Program-made: the position numbers and the translations under genes
In this document: piece by piece, positions 17,241 through 25,300 of the stretch
How positions within the stretch are numbered: position 1 is the first letter of the stretch
Layout: the number at the start of each line of letters is the position of its first letter
The notes under the pieces: model-generated
What the model saw: only the letters and a program-made list of their open reading frames with translations
What the model was told of the DNA's origin: nothing
Databases searched by the model: none
Source: Actinomadura livida
Lineage (GTDB): Bacteria; Actinomycetota; Actinomycetes; Streptosporangiales; Streptosporangiaceae
Length of the DNA stretch: 64,000 nucleotides
Assembly (NCBI RefSeq): GCF_014648675.1
Contig: NZ_BMRO01000004.1
Location: forward strand, 400,638-464,637
Reading direction: 5' to 3'

Positions 17241-18083
17241 TCAGGTCGCCGGTTGGCCGCTCCCGGAAAGGATGGCCCGGGTGATGTCCGCCAACCGTCG
17301 CGCGGCGGCGGGGTCGAAGGGTGCGCCGCCCACGTCGATCTTCGTGTACTGCATGTAGGCGCTCAACGGTTCCGGGTCGGGGTCGTCGAGGTGGCGTCGC
17401 AGCATGTCAACGGCGGCGTCGACCGGCTGGCCGCGGTCGTCCATCCCGGCGACCAGCGCGGCGTCGGCCTCGTTGTAGTCACCGGTGAATCCGGTGGCGG
17501 TCAGGCCGGGATGCGCCAGGACGTAACGGATCCGGGTGCCGGGGTGTACGGCGGTGAACTCGGCGCCGGCCAGGTCGCTGAGTTTGCCGCATTGCGCCAT
17601 GACCCGGTCCGGTCGGTAGTCGCGGGTGAACTGGAGGTCGTCCCAGTTCATCGCCGACAGGTCACCGCCCGGCCCGGCCAGGTTGAGGATCACGGGCCGC
17701 TCCGCCGCCTCCAGCCGGCCGGCCAGGCCGTGGGCGAACAGATACCTGCTGAGGTAGAAGAGCGCGAAGTTGTGCTCGATGCCCTCGGCGGTCTCGCGGC
17801 GGGTCGAGCGGTAATAGCGCGCGGCCAGCACCAGGGCGTCCACGACCGGGTGGCTCCGCGTGATTTCGGCGACGACCCGCCGGTTCTCGGCCACCAGGCT
17901 CAGATCGGCCTGCAGGTATGCGGCGCGCTCGCCCGAGCCGATGGCCCGGGCCTCCTCCAGGAACCGGCGGCCCTTGTCCGGGGCGCTGCCGACGACGATC
18001 ACCCGGTCGCCGCGGCCCAGGTAGTGAAGGCCGAGTCCCTTGCCGATGCCGTCAGTGCCCCCGGTGATCACGATGGTCTTCAA
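17241..18083 (-). CDS. SDR-family protein with altered active site
   Basis: This 280-aa Rossmann-fold protein has the clear dinucleotide motif TGGTDGIGKGLGLHYLGRGD. In the catalytic region it reads RVMAQCGKLSDLAGAEF: the lysine is kept but the residue four before it is alanine, not tyrosine. It is divergent from a TetR gene, and the gap contains a palindrome, so it is probably the target of that repressor. The substrate is unknown. Confidence 0.75.
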   Translation of the reverse strand: MKTIVITGGTDGIGKGLGLHYLGRGDRVIVVGSAPDKGRRFLEEARAIGSGERAAYLQADLSLVAENRRVVAEITRSHPVVDALVLAARYYRSTRRETAEGIEHNFALFYLSRYLFAHGLAGRLEAAERPVILNLAGPGGDLSAMNWDDLQFTRDYRPDRVMAQCGKLSDLAGAEFTAVHPGTRIRYVLAHPGLTATGFTGDYNEADAALVAGMDDRGQPVDAAVDMLRRHLDDPDPEPLSAYMQYTKIDVGGAPFDPAAARRLADITRAILSGSGQPAT

Positions 18084-18097
18084 AGATCCTCCCCAAG

Positions 18098-18113
18098 TAG
18101 ACTCACGAGTCTA
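18098..18113. promoter_or_regulatory. Palindromic operator between SDR and TetR genes
   Basis: TAGACTC-AC-GAGTCTA is a 16-base inverted repeat placed 15 bases upstream of the SDR start. A related half site, TGATGAGTCTGG, lies nearer the TetR start. Position and symmetry fit the binding site of the divergent TetR regulator. Confidence 0.55.
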
Positions 18114-18201
18114 ATCCAACAGTCCTTTGAGGATAGTCTCGACCTGGGAACGCGTTAGCCTGATGAGTCTGGTTCGGTGAACGGGCCGGTATGCTGAGAA
18201 A

Positions 18202-18831
18202 ATGAGCCCACAGCTGGACCGGGGCCGCATCGACAAGCGGAAGGACATCCTGGACGCCGCGTTCGCCGTGTTCGCGCGCGAGGGCTACCCGCAGGCCCGT
18301 GTCGACCAGATCGCCGCGGAGGCGGGAGTCGCCAAGGCCACCGTCTACAACCACTTCGGCGACAAGGAGAACCTGTTCCGCGAGACCATCGCCGCGCTGT
18401 CCGAGCGGGCGCTGGCCCGCAACCTGGCCGCGGTGGCGTTGCTGGCCAAGGCGGGTGACGACCTGCCCGCCACGCTGACCAACGTCGGGACGCGCCTCGT
18501 CGACTGCTACTGCGACCCGCAGTCCTGGGCGCTAAGGCGCCTGCTGTACGCCGAGACTCCGCAGTTTCCCGATCTGCTGGAACTGACGCAGGTCGGCGTC
18601 GCCGAACCGGTCGCCCAAGCACTTGCCGACCGGCTCGCCCGACTGGCCTTGGAAGGCGACATCGACATCTCCGACCCGGTGTTGGCCGCCGAGCACCTCA
18701 CGGCACTGCTGACCGGGCCGCTGGAGGCGCGGTCACGCTTCGGCACCCGCCGCATCCCCCGCCTCGAACGCAAGGCCATCGCCGAATCCGCGGTCGGCAC
18801 ATTCCTCAGCGCCTTCGCCCCCCGGCCTTGA
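18202..18831 (+). CDS. TetR-family repressor
   Basis: This 209-aa regulator has the TetR DNA-binding domain at residues 12-60: ILDAAFAVFAREGY, then VDQIAAEAGVAKATVYNHFGDKENLF. The rest is an all-helical ligand domain ending in a DUF1956-like C-terminus (ESAVGTFLSAFAPRP). It is divergent from the SDR gene with a palindromic site between them, so it most likely represses that enzyme and itself until an unknown ligand binds. Confidence 0.9.
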   Translation: MSPQLDRGRIDKRKDILDAAFAVFAREGYPQARVDQIAAEAGVAKATVYNHFGDKENLFRETIAALSERALARNLAAVALLAKAGDDLPATLTNVGTRLVDCYCDPQSWALRRLLYAETPQFPDLLELTQVGVAEPVAQALADRLARLALEGDIDISDPVLAAEHLTALLTGPLEARSRFGTRRIPRLERKAIAESAVGTFLSAFAPRP

Positions 18832-18910
18832 GCCGCGGCGGCTTCCGCGGGCGGCGACAACGTCGTTACGCTCATGCGAACCGGCCGCAACTCGCACCCA
18901 AGAGGTTCAG

Positions 18911-19186
18911 ATGCTCTACCGGAGTCCTGCTGGCTTTTGTGCCGAGTACGCCAAAGCGCACCGCGACCCAGTAACCGATGCGACAGGCGACACGGTCGAG
19001 TTGGATGAGGTGGCCGTCGTCAGCGAGACGCCAGATTCGGCGCGGGTCGTGGCGTCCTTGTTTCATCACGGGCACGCTCCGGATGCCGGGTATTACGACG
19101 TTTTCGAGCGCGTCGCCTTCGTCCTGGTCAAGCGGGGCGACGGTTGGCACCTGGACTCCGAAGAACACCTCGGCTACGACAGCTGA
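18911..19186 (+). CDS. Small hypothetical protein
   Basis: This 91-aa acidic protein begins MLYRSPAGFC and has a pattern of alternating strands (ELDEVAVVSE, SARVVASLFHHG, ERVAFVLVKRGDGWHLDSEEH) that recalls an SnoaL/NTF2-like or lumazine-type small beta protein. I cannot assign it firmly. AAGAGG precedes the ATG. Its last 13 bases overlap the end of the convergent dehydrogenase gene. Confidence 0.55.
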   Translation: MLYRSPAGFCAEYAKAHRDPVTDATGDTVELDEVAVVSETPDSARVVASLFHHGHAPDAGYYDVFERVAFVLVKRGDGWHLDSEEHLGYDS

Positions 19187-20058
19187 TCCCTCGCGACCGG
19201 CAGCAGCTCGAAGAGGCTGGAGAAGCCCTGGTCGCCGTGGCCTTCGGCGATCCGGGCGTCCATGAGCTTCTTCACCTCGCGCATCCGGAGGGCCTCCACG
19301 CCGCGGGACTCGCGGTGGGTGATCATGTCGTCCATGAGCGCGGCCTGGACGTTGAGCGGGCCCATGTCGGGCGCGTAGTCGCCGTTCTGCACCGCGTTCG
19401 CCATCGTGGTGAGCAATGGCGGGTAGGCGGTCAGGGAGTCGGCTATCCGCTTGGCGAACTCCGCCACGTCGAACCCTTCTGCCTGCACCAACTTCAGCGT
19501 GTGCAGGAAGCCGATGAGCAGTTCGTAGGAGACCGCCACCTGGGCCAGGAATTCCACTGCGGCGAATCCGGCGTCCTCGCCGTGGTAGGTGATCGGGCCC
19601 AGTTCCGCCAGTGTCGCCTCGTGCGCTTTGAAGACGTCGTGTGAGCCGCTGAACGGCAGCATGATGTTCGCCGTCCCGATGTACGGCGGGTCTCCCATGA
19701 CCTTGCCGTCCAGGTACTCGGCCCCGTGCTCGTGGGCCCAGCGTTCGTTCGCCCTGGCCTGGGCGGGGGAGCAGCTCGTCACGTTGACCAGGACCTTGCC
19801 CGCGACCGCGCCGTCCAGGGCGGCGAGCACCTCCTCGACCGCCGCGCCGTCGAGGAGGCAGAGCACGGTGAGGGGGCTCGCCGCCACCGCGTCCGCGGGC
19901 GTCGCGGCGGCGGTGGCGCCGGCTTCGGTCAGCGGTGCGGTCTTGCTCGCCGTCCGGTTCCAGACGGTCGTGGCGTAGCCGCGGCCGACGAACATCCTGG
20001 CGATCGCCGACCCCATGTCCCCGAGGCCGATGACGCTGACCTGGCCTTCTGCCTGCAT
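19174..20058 (-). CDS. NAD(P)-dependent imine-reductase-like dehydrogenase
   Basis: This 294-aa protein has the Rossmann motif VSVIGLGDMGSAIARMFVG at its start and WNRTASK for NADPH phosphate binding. An all-helical C-terminal domain includes GPITYHGEDAGFAAVEFLAQVA. The segment GKVMGDPPYIGTANIMLPFSG and the lack of the usual hydroxyisobutyrate lysine motif favour the imine reductase branch over 3-hydroxyisobutyrate dehydrogenase. The ATG at 20058 follows GGAGGAAG. A SoxR-like box lies 46 bases upstream, which suggests control by redox-cycling compounds. Confidence 0.8.
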   Translation of the reverse strand: MQAEGQVSVIGLGDMGSAIARMFVGRGYATTVWNRTASKTAPLTEAGATAAATPADAVAASPLTVLCLLDGAAVEEVLAALDGAVAGKVLVNVTSCSPAQARANERWAHEHGAEYLDGKVMGDPPYIGTANIMLPFSGSHDVFKAHEATLAELGPITYHGEDAGFAAVEFLAQVAVSYELLIGFLHTLKLVQAEGFDVAEFAKRIADSLTAYPPLLTTMANAVQNGDYAPDMGPLNVQAALMDDMITHRESRGVEALRMREVKKLMDARIAEGHGDQGFSSLFELLPVARDQLS

Positions 20059-20103
20059 GCTGCTTCCTCCCCGTGCCGAACCGCCGGACGCCCGCCACGC
20101 TAG

Positions 20104-20125
20104 GACCTCAAGTCGACTTGAGGTC
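20104..20125 (-). promoter_or_regulatory. SoxR-like box
   Basis: This is a perfect 22-base palindrome with arms GACCTCAAGTC and GACTTGAGGTC. The core CCTCAAGT...ACTTGAGG agrees with the known SoxR operator pattern. It lies upstream of the imine-reductase-like gene on the same strand. Streptomyces SoxR activates small oxidoreductase and ABC genes in this way; that knowledge, not data here, supports the call. Confidence 0.7.
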
Positions 20126-20260
20126 AACCGTGACCCGTGTCACCGGGAGCCGTCAGATCGGGGAATTCCGGCCTTGTCCTGGCCTGCAGCCTGTTTTGCC
20201 GTGATTTGACCGGGTAATGCGGCGCCGTACACGAGCGGACTATCGAAGTGGGAACAGAAC

Positions 20261-21046
20261 ATGAACTTCCGGACGGGTCTGGCCGCCGGCGCGGGCGGTG
20301 CCCTCGCCGTGCTGTCGGCCCGGCGGCTGGGCCGGCGGGTGCTCGGCGGGGCCGTCCAGCGGCTCGAACGGCGGCTGGAACGCACCGTGCGGGACCTCAC
20401 GGCCAAGGCCGAGCAGGGCGGGCCGATCGTCAAGGCCGCGCTGGCCGGAGCCAAGGCGCTCGCCGCGGGCAAGTCCCCGGTGCGGGCGCTGCTGAGCTTC
20501 GGCTGGACCGCACTGAAGGAGACCCTCGCCAACATCTTCGGGCGGGGGCGGGGGAAGCCGACCAACATCGTCGAGCAGATCGACGTGGGCGCCCCGCGCC
20601 GGCTCGTCTACGACCAGTGGACGCTCTTCCAGGAATGGCCGACCTTCATGAAGAAGGTGGAGAGCGTCGACCAGAAGTCCGACGAGAAGCTGAGCTGGAA
20701 GGCGAAGATCTTCTGGTCCAGCCGGACGTGGGAGTCGACGATCACCGAGCAGGTCCCCGACCGGCACATCGTGTGGCGGTCCAAGGGCCAGAAGGGTCAC
20801 GTGGACGGGTCGGTCACCTTCCACGAGCTGTCGCCGAACCTGACCCGTGTCCTGCTCGTCATGGAGTACCACCCGCAGGGCCTTTTCGAGCGGACCGGCA
20901 ACCTCTGGCGCGCCCAGGGCCGCCGTGCCCGCCTTGAGCTCAAGCATTTCCGCCGTCACGTGATGACGCAGTCGCTGACCCGCCCCGACGAGATCGAGGG
21001 CTGGCGCGGCGAGATCCGGGACGGCGAGACCGTCACCAGCCCCTAG
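20261..21046 (+). CDS. SRPBCC-domain protein (first of two paralogues)
   Basis: This 261-aa protein has an N-terminal hydrophobic glycine/alanine stretch (residues 1-30), a basic helical linker and a C-terminal SRPBCC (cyclase/dehydrase-like) domain from about residue 103. That domain begins NIVEQIDVGAPRRLVYDQW and ends RAQGRRARLELKHF. Close relatives sit in gas vesicle clusters, but no gvp gene is present here. It is followed 16 bases on by a paralogue with a nearly identical C-terminal domain. It could bind a lipid at or near the membrane. Confidence 0.75.
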   Translation: MNFRTGLAAGAGGALAVLSARRLGRRVLGGAVQRLERRLERTVRDLTAKAEQGGPIVKAALAGAKALAAGKSPVRALLSFGWTALKETLANIFGRGRGKPTNIVEQIDVGAPRRLVYDQWTLFQEWPTFMKKVESVDQKSDEKLSWKAKIFWSSRTWESTITEQVPDRHIVWRSKGQKGHVDGSVTFHELSPNLTRVLLVMEYHPQGLFERTGNLWRAQGRRARLELKHFRRHVMTQSLTRPDEIEGWRGEIRDGETVTSP

Positions 21047-21062
21047 TGAGAGAAGCGAGACC

Positions 21063-22121
21063 ATGAAACGTGGAAGCCGGATGGGCGCACTGCCCGTCGG
21101 AAGCGTCACCAAGCTGCTGCCGGGCGGCCGCCGCAAGAAGGTGCCCGGCCTGAGCGGCATCACCAAGGCCCTGCCGGGCGGCGGCGGGGGGATCGTCAAG
21201 AGCCTGCCCGGCGGGCGGGCCGTCGGCACCGCCGGCGGCGTCCTGCTCGGCGCCGGCGCGGCCGTCGCCGCGAGCCGGGCCTTCACCGGCCGCAAGGACG
21301 ACCAGGAGTCCTCCCACCAGGAGGAGCCGGAGCAGAAGGAAGCCCAGAGCAAGAAGTCCCGGGACGAGGACGAGGCCCCCGAGCAGTCCGAGGACCAGTC
21401 CGACAAGAACGGGCAGGGCGTGCTCGGCCGCATCAAGGACACCGTCGGCGGCGCCGTCCCGGGCCTCGGCAAGAACGACGAGGACGGCGAGGACAAGGAC
21501 GGCAAGGGCGGCGGCAAGGGCGGCGGTGGCAAGAAGGTGAAGGTCACCAACATCGTCGAGCACATCGACATCGGTGCGCCCCGCCGCCTCGTCTACGACC
21601 AGTGGACGCAGTTCCAGGACTACCCGTCCTTCATGAAGAAGGTCATCAGCGTCGACCAGGCCGACGAGACCAAGCTGAACTGGCAGGCCAAGATCTTCTG
21701 GTCCAAGCGGACCTGGGAGGCCACGATCATCGAGCAGGTCCCGGACGAGCACATCGTGTGGCGCTCGCAGGGGGCGAAGGGCCACGTGGACGGGACGGTC
21801 AGCTTCCACAAGCTGTCCCCGAACCTGACCCGCGTCCTGCTGGTCCTGGAGTACCACCCGCAGGGCTTCTTCGAGCGGACCGGCAACATCTGGCGCGCTC
21901 AGGGCCGCCGCGTCCGGCTGGAGCTCAAGCACTTCCGCCGCTTCGTGATGACGCAGTCGCTGACCCGCGCCGACGAGGTCGAGGGCTGGCGCGGCGAGAT
22001 CCGCGACAGCGAGGTCGTCCGGACGCACGAGGAGGCCCTGGACGACGAGGACCGCGACCGCAAGGACGACGCTCCCGAGGCCGAGGAGCAGGAGACCGAG
22101 GAGTACGAGCCCGCCCGCTGA
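21063..22121 (+). CDS. SRPBCC-domain protein (second paralogue, with acidic linker)
   Basis: This 352-aa protein shares the C-terminal SRPBCC domain of the preceding gene (starting at NIVEHIDIGAPRRLVYDQW). It differs in front. A glycine-rich segment with repeated LPGG motifs (residues about 18-60) is followed by a charged linker of about 90 residues rich in Glu, Asp, Gln and Lys, and the C-terminus is very acidic (EAEEQETEEYEPAR). The pair arose by tandem duplication. The linker looks disordered. The function is unknown beyond ligand-binding fold prediction. Confidence 0.75.
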   Translation: MKRGSRMGALPVGSVTKLLPGGRRKKVPGLSGITKALPGGGGGIVKSLPGGRAVGTAGGVLLGAGAAVAASRAFTGRKDDQESSHQEEPEQKEAQSKKSRDEDEAPEQSEDQSDKNGQGVLGRIKDTVGGAVPGLGKNDEDGEDKDGKGGGKGGGGKKVKVTNIVEHIDIGAPRRLVYDQWTQFQDYPSFMKKVISVDQADETKLNWQAKIFWSKRTWEATIIEQVPDEHIVWRSQGAKGHVDGTVSFHKLSPNLTRVLLVLEYHPQGFFERTGNIWRAQGRRVRLELKHFRRFVMTQSLTRADEVEGWRGEIRDSEVVRTHEEALDDEDRDRKDDAPEAEEQETEEYEPAR

Positions 22122-22160
22122 CGGGCGGGTGGCGCCGACCCGAACGGCCGCATCCCGCGG

Positions 22161-25007
22161 TCAGCGGATCAGCCGGGCCAGCTCGACGCGCGACCGGATC
22201 CCGAGCCGGGTGAAGACGTTGCGGAGATGGTGGTCGATGGTCCGCGGGCTGAGCAGCAGGCGCGCCGCGATCTCGCGGTTGGTGGCCCCTTCGGCGGCCA
22301 GCCGCGCGATGTGCGCCTGCTGGGCGGTCAGCTCCCCGAAGCCGTCCGCGGTGACGGGCGCGGCCCCGCCGTCCGTTCCGGCCCTGCTGGGCGGCGGGGC
22401 CGTTTCGGCGGCCGCGGGCGCGATCGTCTCGCCGGCGGCGCGCAGCTCCGCGCGGGCCCGCGCCGTCCACGGGACGGCGTCGTAGCGCTCGAAGATGCGC
22501 AGGGCGGCGCGGAGGTGCTCGCGGGCGGCGCGCGGCCGGCGGCCGCGCCGGAGCCGGTGCCCGAACAGCAGCTCGGTCCGGGCCAGGTCGAACACGGCGC
22601 CGGCGGCCTCGTGCAGGCGGAGCGCCTCGGTGAAGTGCTCCGCGGCCTCGGCGTCGCGGGCGGCGAGCAGCGCCTGGCAGCGCCGGGCGAGCGCGGTGCG
22701 TCCCGGGGCGCGCGGCGTCCCGTCCGCCCAGCGCCGGTAGTGCTCGAACGCCTCGGCGGCCTGCTCCCGCCGGCCGGTGTGCACGAGCGCCTCGACCAGG
22801 TGCGGGACGGCCAGCAGCCGCGCGGGCGGATGGGCCAGCCCGGCGCCGCCGGGCAGCCGGAGGCGCGCGGCCGCGTCGGCGGGCCGGTCGGCGGCGAGGT
22901 CGAGAGCGGCGGGCGCCCAGGAGCCGAAGGCGGCGGCGCGGGTGATGCCGCGGCCCCCGGTGGGGCCGGTGAGCCGGTCCAGGTGCCCCTGCGCGGTGGC
23001 GTCGTCGCCGTTGAACGCGGCGGTGAGCGCGAGCGTGGCGAGCTGCTCGGCCGTGTGCGCGTGCAGCTGGGCGGCGCGGGCGAGGCGCAGCCCGTCGTGG
23101 CAGGCGGCGATCGGACCCGGCGGATGCCCGAGGAGCGCCTCGCAGCGCCCGGCGACCATCAGCGCGTACGACTCTAAGGGCGCGTTTCCGGCCCGGCGGG
23201 CGGACGCGACGGCCGCGTCGGCGAGGGAGCGGGTGGCCGCGCCGTCCCCGAGCATGAACGCCGACAGCGCCGCCCACGTCTGCGCGGCCGGGTCGGTGGC
23301 CTCGGCGCCGAGCAGCACGGCCCGCCGGAGGTGCTCCGCCGCCTCGGCGTAGCGGCCGCGGATCGCGGTGGCCGTGCCGGTGAGGTGGGCGAGCAGCAGC
23401 GCGGAGCGCGGCGCGGCGTCGGGACCGGATCCGGGGAGCGTCGCGGCCCGGTCGGCGATCTCCAGGTAGGCGCCGTGGTCACCGGACGCGTCGGCGGCCT
23501 CCGCCGCCCAGGCCAGCGCGCCCAGTGCGGCCTCGGTGTCGTGCCGGGCGAGCCGTTCGGCGGCGTCCCGGAGCATGGGGACGGCCGCCGCGGGGGAGCC
23601 GGCCGCCGCCTCGATCTCGCCGCGCAGCCCGTCGGCGCGCGCGGCGCACGCTTCGCCGCACGCGACCTGGCGGACCTGCCGCAGCAGCGACCGGGCCCGC
23701 CGGGACCGGCCGCTGGCCCAGGCGTCGCCGGCCGCGGACAGCAGCCGGTCGGTCCGTGCGCCGTCCTCGCCGGTGAGGGCGGCGGCGCGCTGCCAGACCC
23801 GCCACGAGTCGGCGTACCGGCCGGCCTCCTGGGCCGCCCGCGCCGCCGCCGCGAGCCCGTCCGCGATCCGCGGGTCCGGCTCCCCGGTGACGGCCGCGCG
23901 GTGCCAGAGCCGCGCCGGCGCCTGCCATTCCTGCACGAGGACCTCGGCGAGCAGTGCGTGCGCCTCCTGCCGCTCCTCCCGCGACGCGTCGGCCCACAGC
24001 GAGGACCGGACGAGCCGGTTGCGCACGGTCACCGCGTCGCCCTCGAACCGCAGCAGGCCGGACGCGCGGGCCGCGTCGAGGTCGGCCGGGCCGATGCCGC
24101 CGGTCCGCGTGGCCCGCGCCACGGTCGCGGCATTGACCCACTCGTCCGCCAGCACCATGAGGACGAGCCGCCGCGCGCCCGGGGGAAGCCGCAGGTAGCG
24201 GTGGCGGTTCAGGGAGCGCAGGGAGCTGCCCGCCGGGAGCGAGCGGGGCGGCGGCACGGTGCCGGACAGCTGGCCGGGGGTCAGCGCGGCGGCGAGGTCG
24301 CGGATCGCCAGCGGGCGGCCGCAGGCCAGGTCGATGACCTCTTCGGCGAGGTCGCCGCCGATCGCGGCGTACGGGACCGCGCAGCCCATCGCCTCGCCGA
24401 GCGCGTCCTGGAGGACGCGGCGGCTCGCGTCCTCGTCGAGGGGCGGGAGGTGCAGCCGCCGGATACCGGCGAGGCCGTCGGGGTCGCCGTGCCCGCCGCG
24501 GGCGGCGAACAGCATCGCGATCCGGTCGTGCTGGACGCGCCGCGCCGCGAAGGCCAGCGCCTCCAGCGAGACCGGGTCCAGCCACTGGACGTCGTCGGCC
24601 CGGCAGAGCACGGGGCCGTGCTCCGCGGCCCGGCTGAGCAGCTCGCACACCGCCGCGTACAGGACGAACGGGGTGCCGCCGCGGCCGCCGCGGGTGACCG
24701 CGCCGAGCGCGTCGCGGTGCGCCGCGGGCAGCTCCGCGAACAGCCCGGCCAGCGGCCGCAGCAGCCGGTGCAGCCCGGCGTAGGGGACGGCCGCCTCCCG
24801 GCGGACGCCGGTGGTGCCGAGGACGCGGAAGCCGGGTGCGGCCCGGCGCGCCGCCGCGTCCAGCAGGGCGGTCCGGCCGGTGCCGGCGTCGCCGACGATC
24901 GCCAGCGCGCCGCCGTGGCCGTCGCGGGCCCGGTCGAGCAGCGTCCCGATGACGCCGAGTTCGCGAGCGCGTCCGTGGATCCGTGGGGGCGGGGATTCAG
25001 GGGCCAT
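22161..25007 (-). CDS. LuxR-family LAL regulator with altered Walker A
   Basis: This 948-aa regulator has the LAL layout: an N-terminal ATPase-like module, a long helical repeat region and a LuxR helix-turn-helix at the C-terminus (GELTAQQAHIARLAAEGATNREI, SPRTIDHHLRNVFTRLG). The P-loop reads GDAGTGRT (residues 39-46), so the invariant lysine is arginine. The codon is CGG and the surrounding motif is otherwise intact. ATP hydrolysis may therefore be weak or absent. The start ATG follows GAGGAGG. It faces a PucR-type gene across a gap with three 13-bp repeats. Confidence 0.88.
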   Translation of the reverse strand: MAPESPPPRIHGRARELGVIGTLLDRARDGHGGALAIVGDAGTGRTALLDAAARRAAPGFRVLGTTGVRREAAVPYAGLHRLLRPLAGLFAELPAAHRDALGAVTRGGRGGTPFVLYAAVCELLSRAAEHGPVLCRADDVQWLDPVSLEALAFAARRVQHDRIAMLFAARGGHGDPDGLAGIRRLHLPPLDEDASRRVLQDALGEAMGCAVPYAAIGGDLAEEVIDLACGRPLAIRDLAAALTPGQLSGTVPPPRSLPAGSSLRSLNRHRYLRLPPGARRLVLMVLADEWVNAATVARATRTGGIGPADLDAARASGLLRFEGDAVTVRNRLVRSSLWADASREERQEAHALLAEVLVQEWQAPARLWHRAAVTGEPDPRIADGLAAAARAAQEAGRYADSWRVWQRAAALTGEDGARTDRLLSAAGDAWASGRSRRARSLLRQVRQVACGEACAARADGLRGEIEAAAGSPAAAVPMLRDAAERLARHDTEAALGALAWAAEAADASGDHGAYLEIADRAATLPGSGPDAAPRSALLLAHLTGTATAIRGRYAEAAEHLRRAVLLGAEATDPAAQTWAALSAFMLGDGAATRSLADAAVASARRAGNAPLESYALMVAGRCEALLGHPPGPIAACHDGLRLARAAQLHAHTAEQLATLALTAAFNGDDATAQGHLDRLTGPTGGRGITRAAAFGSWAPAALDLAADRPADAAARLRLPGGAGLAHPPARLLAVPHLVEALVHTGRREQAAEAFEHYRRWADGTPRAPGRTALARRCQALLAARDAEAAEHFTEALRLHEAAGAVFDLARTELLFGHRLRRGRRPRAAREHLRAALRIFERYDAVPWTARARAELRAAGETIAPAAAETAPPPSRAGTDGGAAPVTADGFGELTAQQAHIARLAAEGATNREIAARLLLSPRTIDHHLRNVFTRLGIRSRVELARLIR

Positions 25008-25055
25008 GCCGGTCCTCCTCTGCGGGAACGACCCTGACCGAGCGGGTCTCGGCTA

Positions 25056-25094
25056 GAACAGACCTCTAGAACGAGCCTCTACAATGAACCTCTG
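25056..25094. repeat. Three tandem 13-bp repeats upstream of the LAL gene
   Basis: GAACAGACCTCTA, GAACGAGCCTCTA and CAATGAACCTCTG follow each other without gaps between the divergent LAL and PucR genes. A regular head-to-tail array in a regulatory gap suggests an operator. The remaining 200 bases of this gap (25,095-25,300) show no clear gene. Confidence 0.7.
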
Positions 25095-25300
25095 GTTGGA
25101 CGGGTCCTCGAATAGGGAGCGGGCCCATAGATGACCATGCGTCCACGGGACGGGTCTAGAGCGGCGTTCTGGTTCGGGGACGCGGCGCAATCCGGACGGG
25201 TCCCCGTTGTGCACCCGCACAGTCTGGACGTCCGGAGATGGCCGGAACGCGCCCTTGATGGCACCATGAGGCCTTCGCGTTGTGCTGGAGGTGGCCCTCG

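Noticed and set aside
23331..25037. A 568-codon plus-strand frame opposite the second LAL gene
   Set aside because: Same reason: shadow of a well-supported gene.
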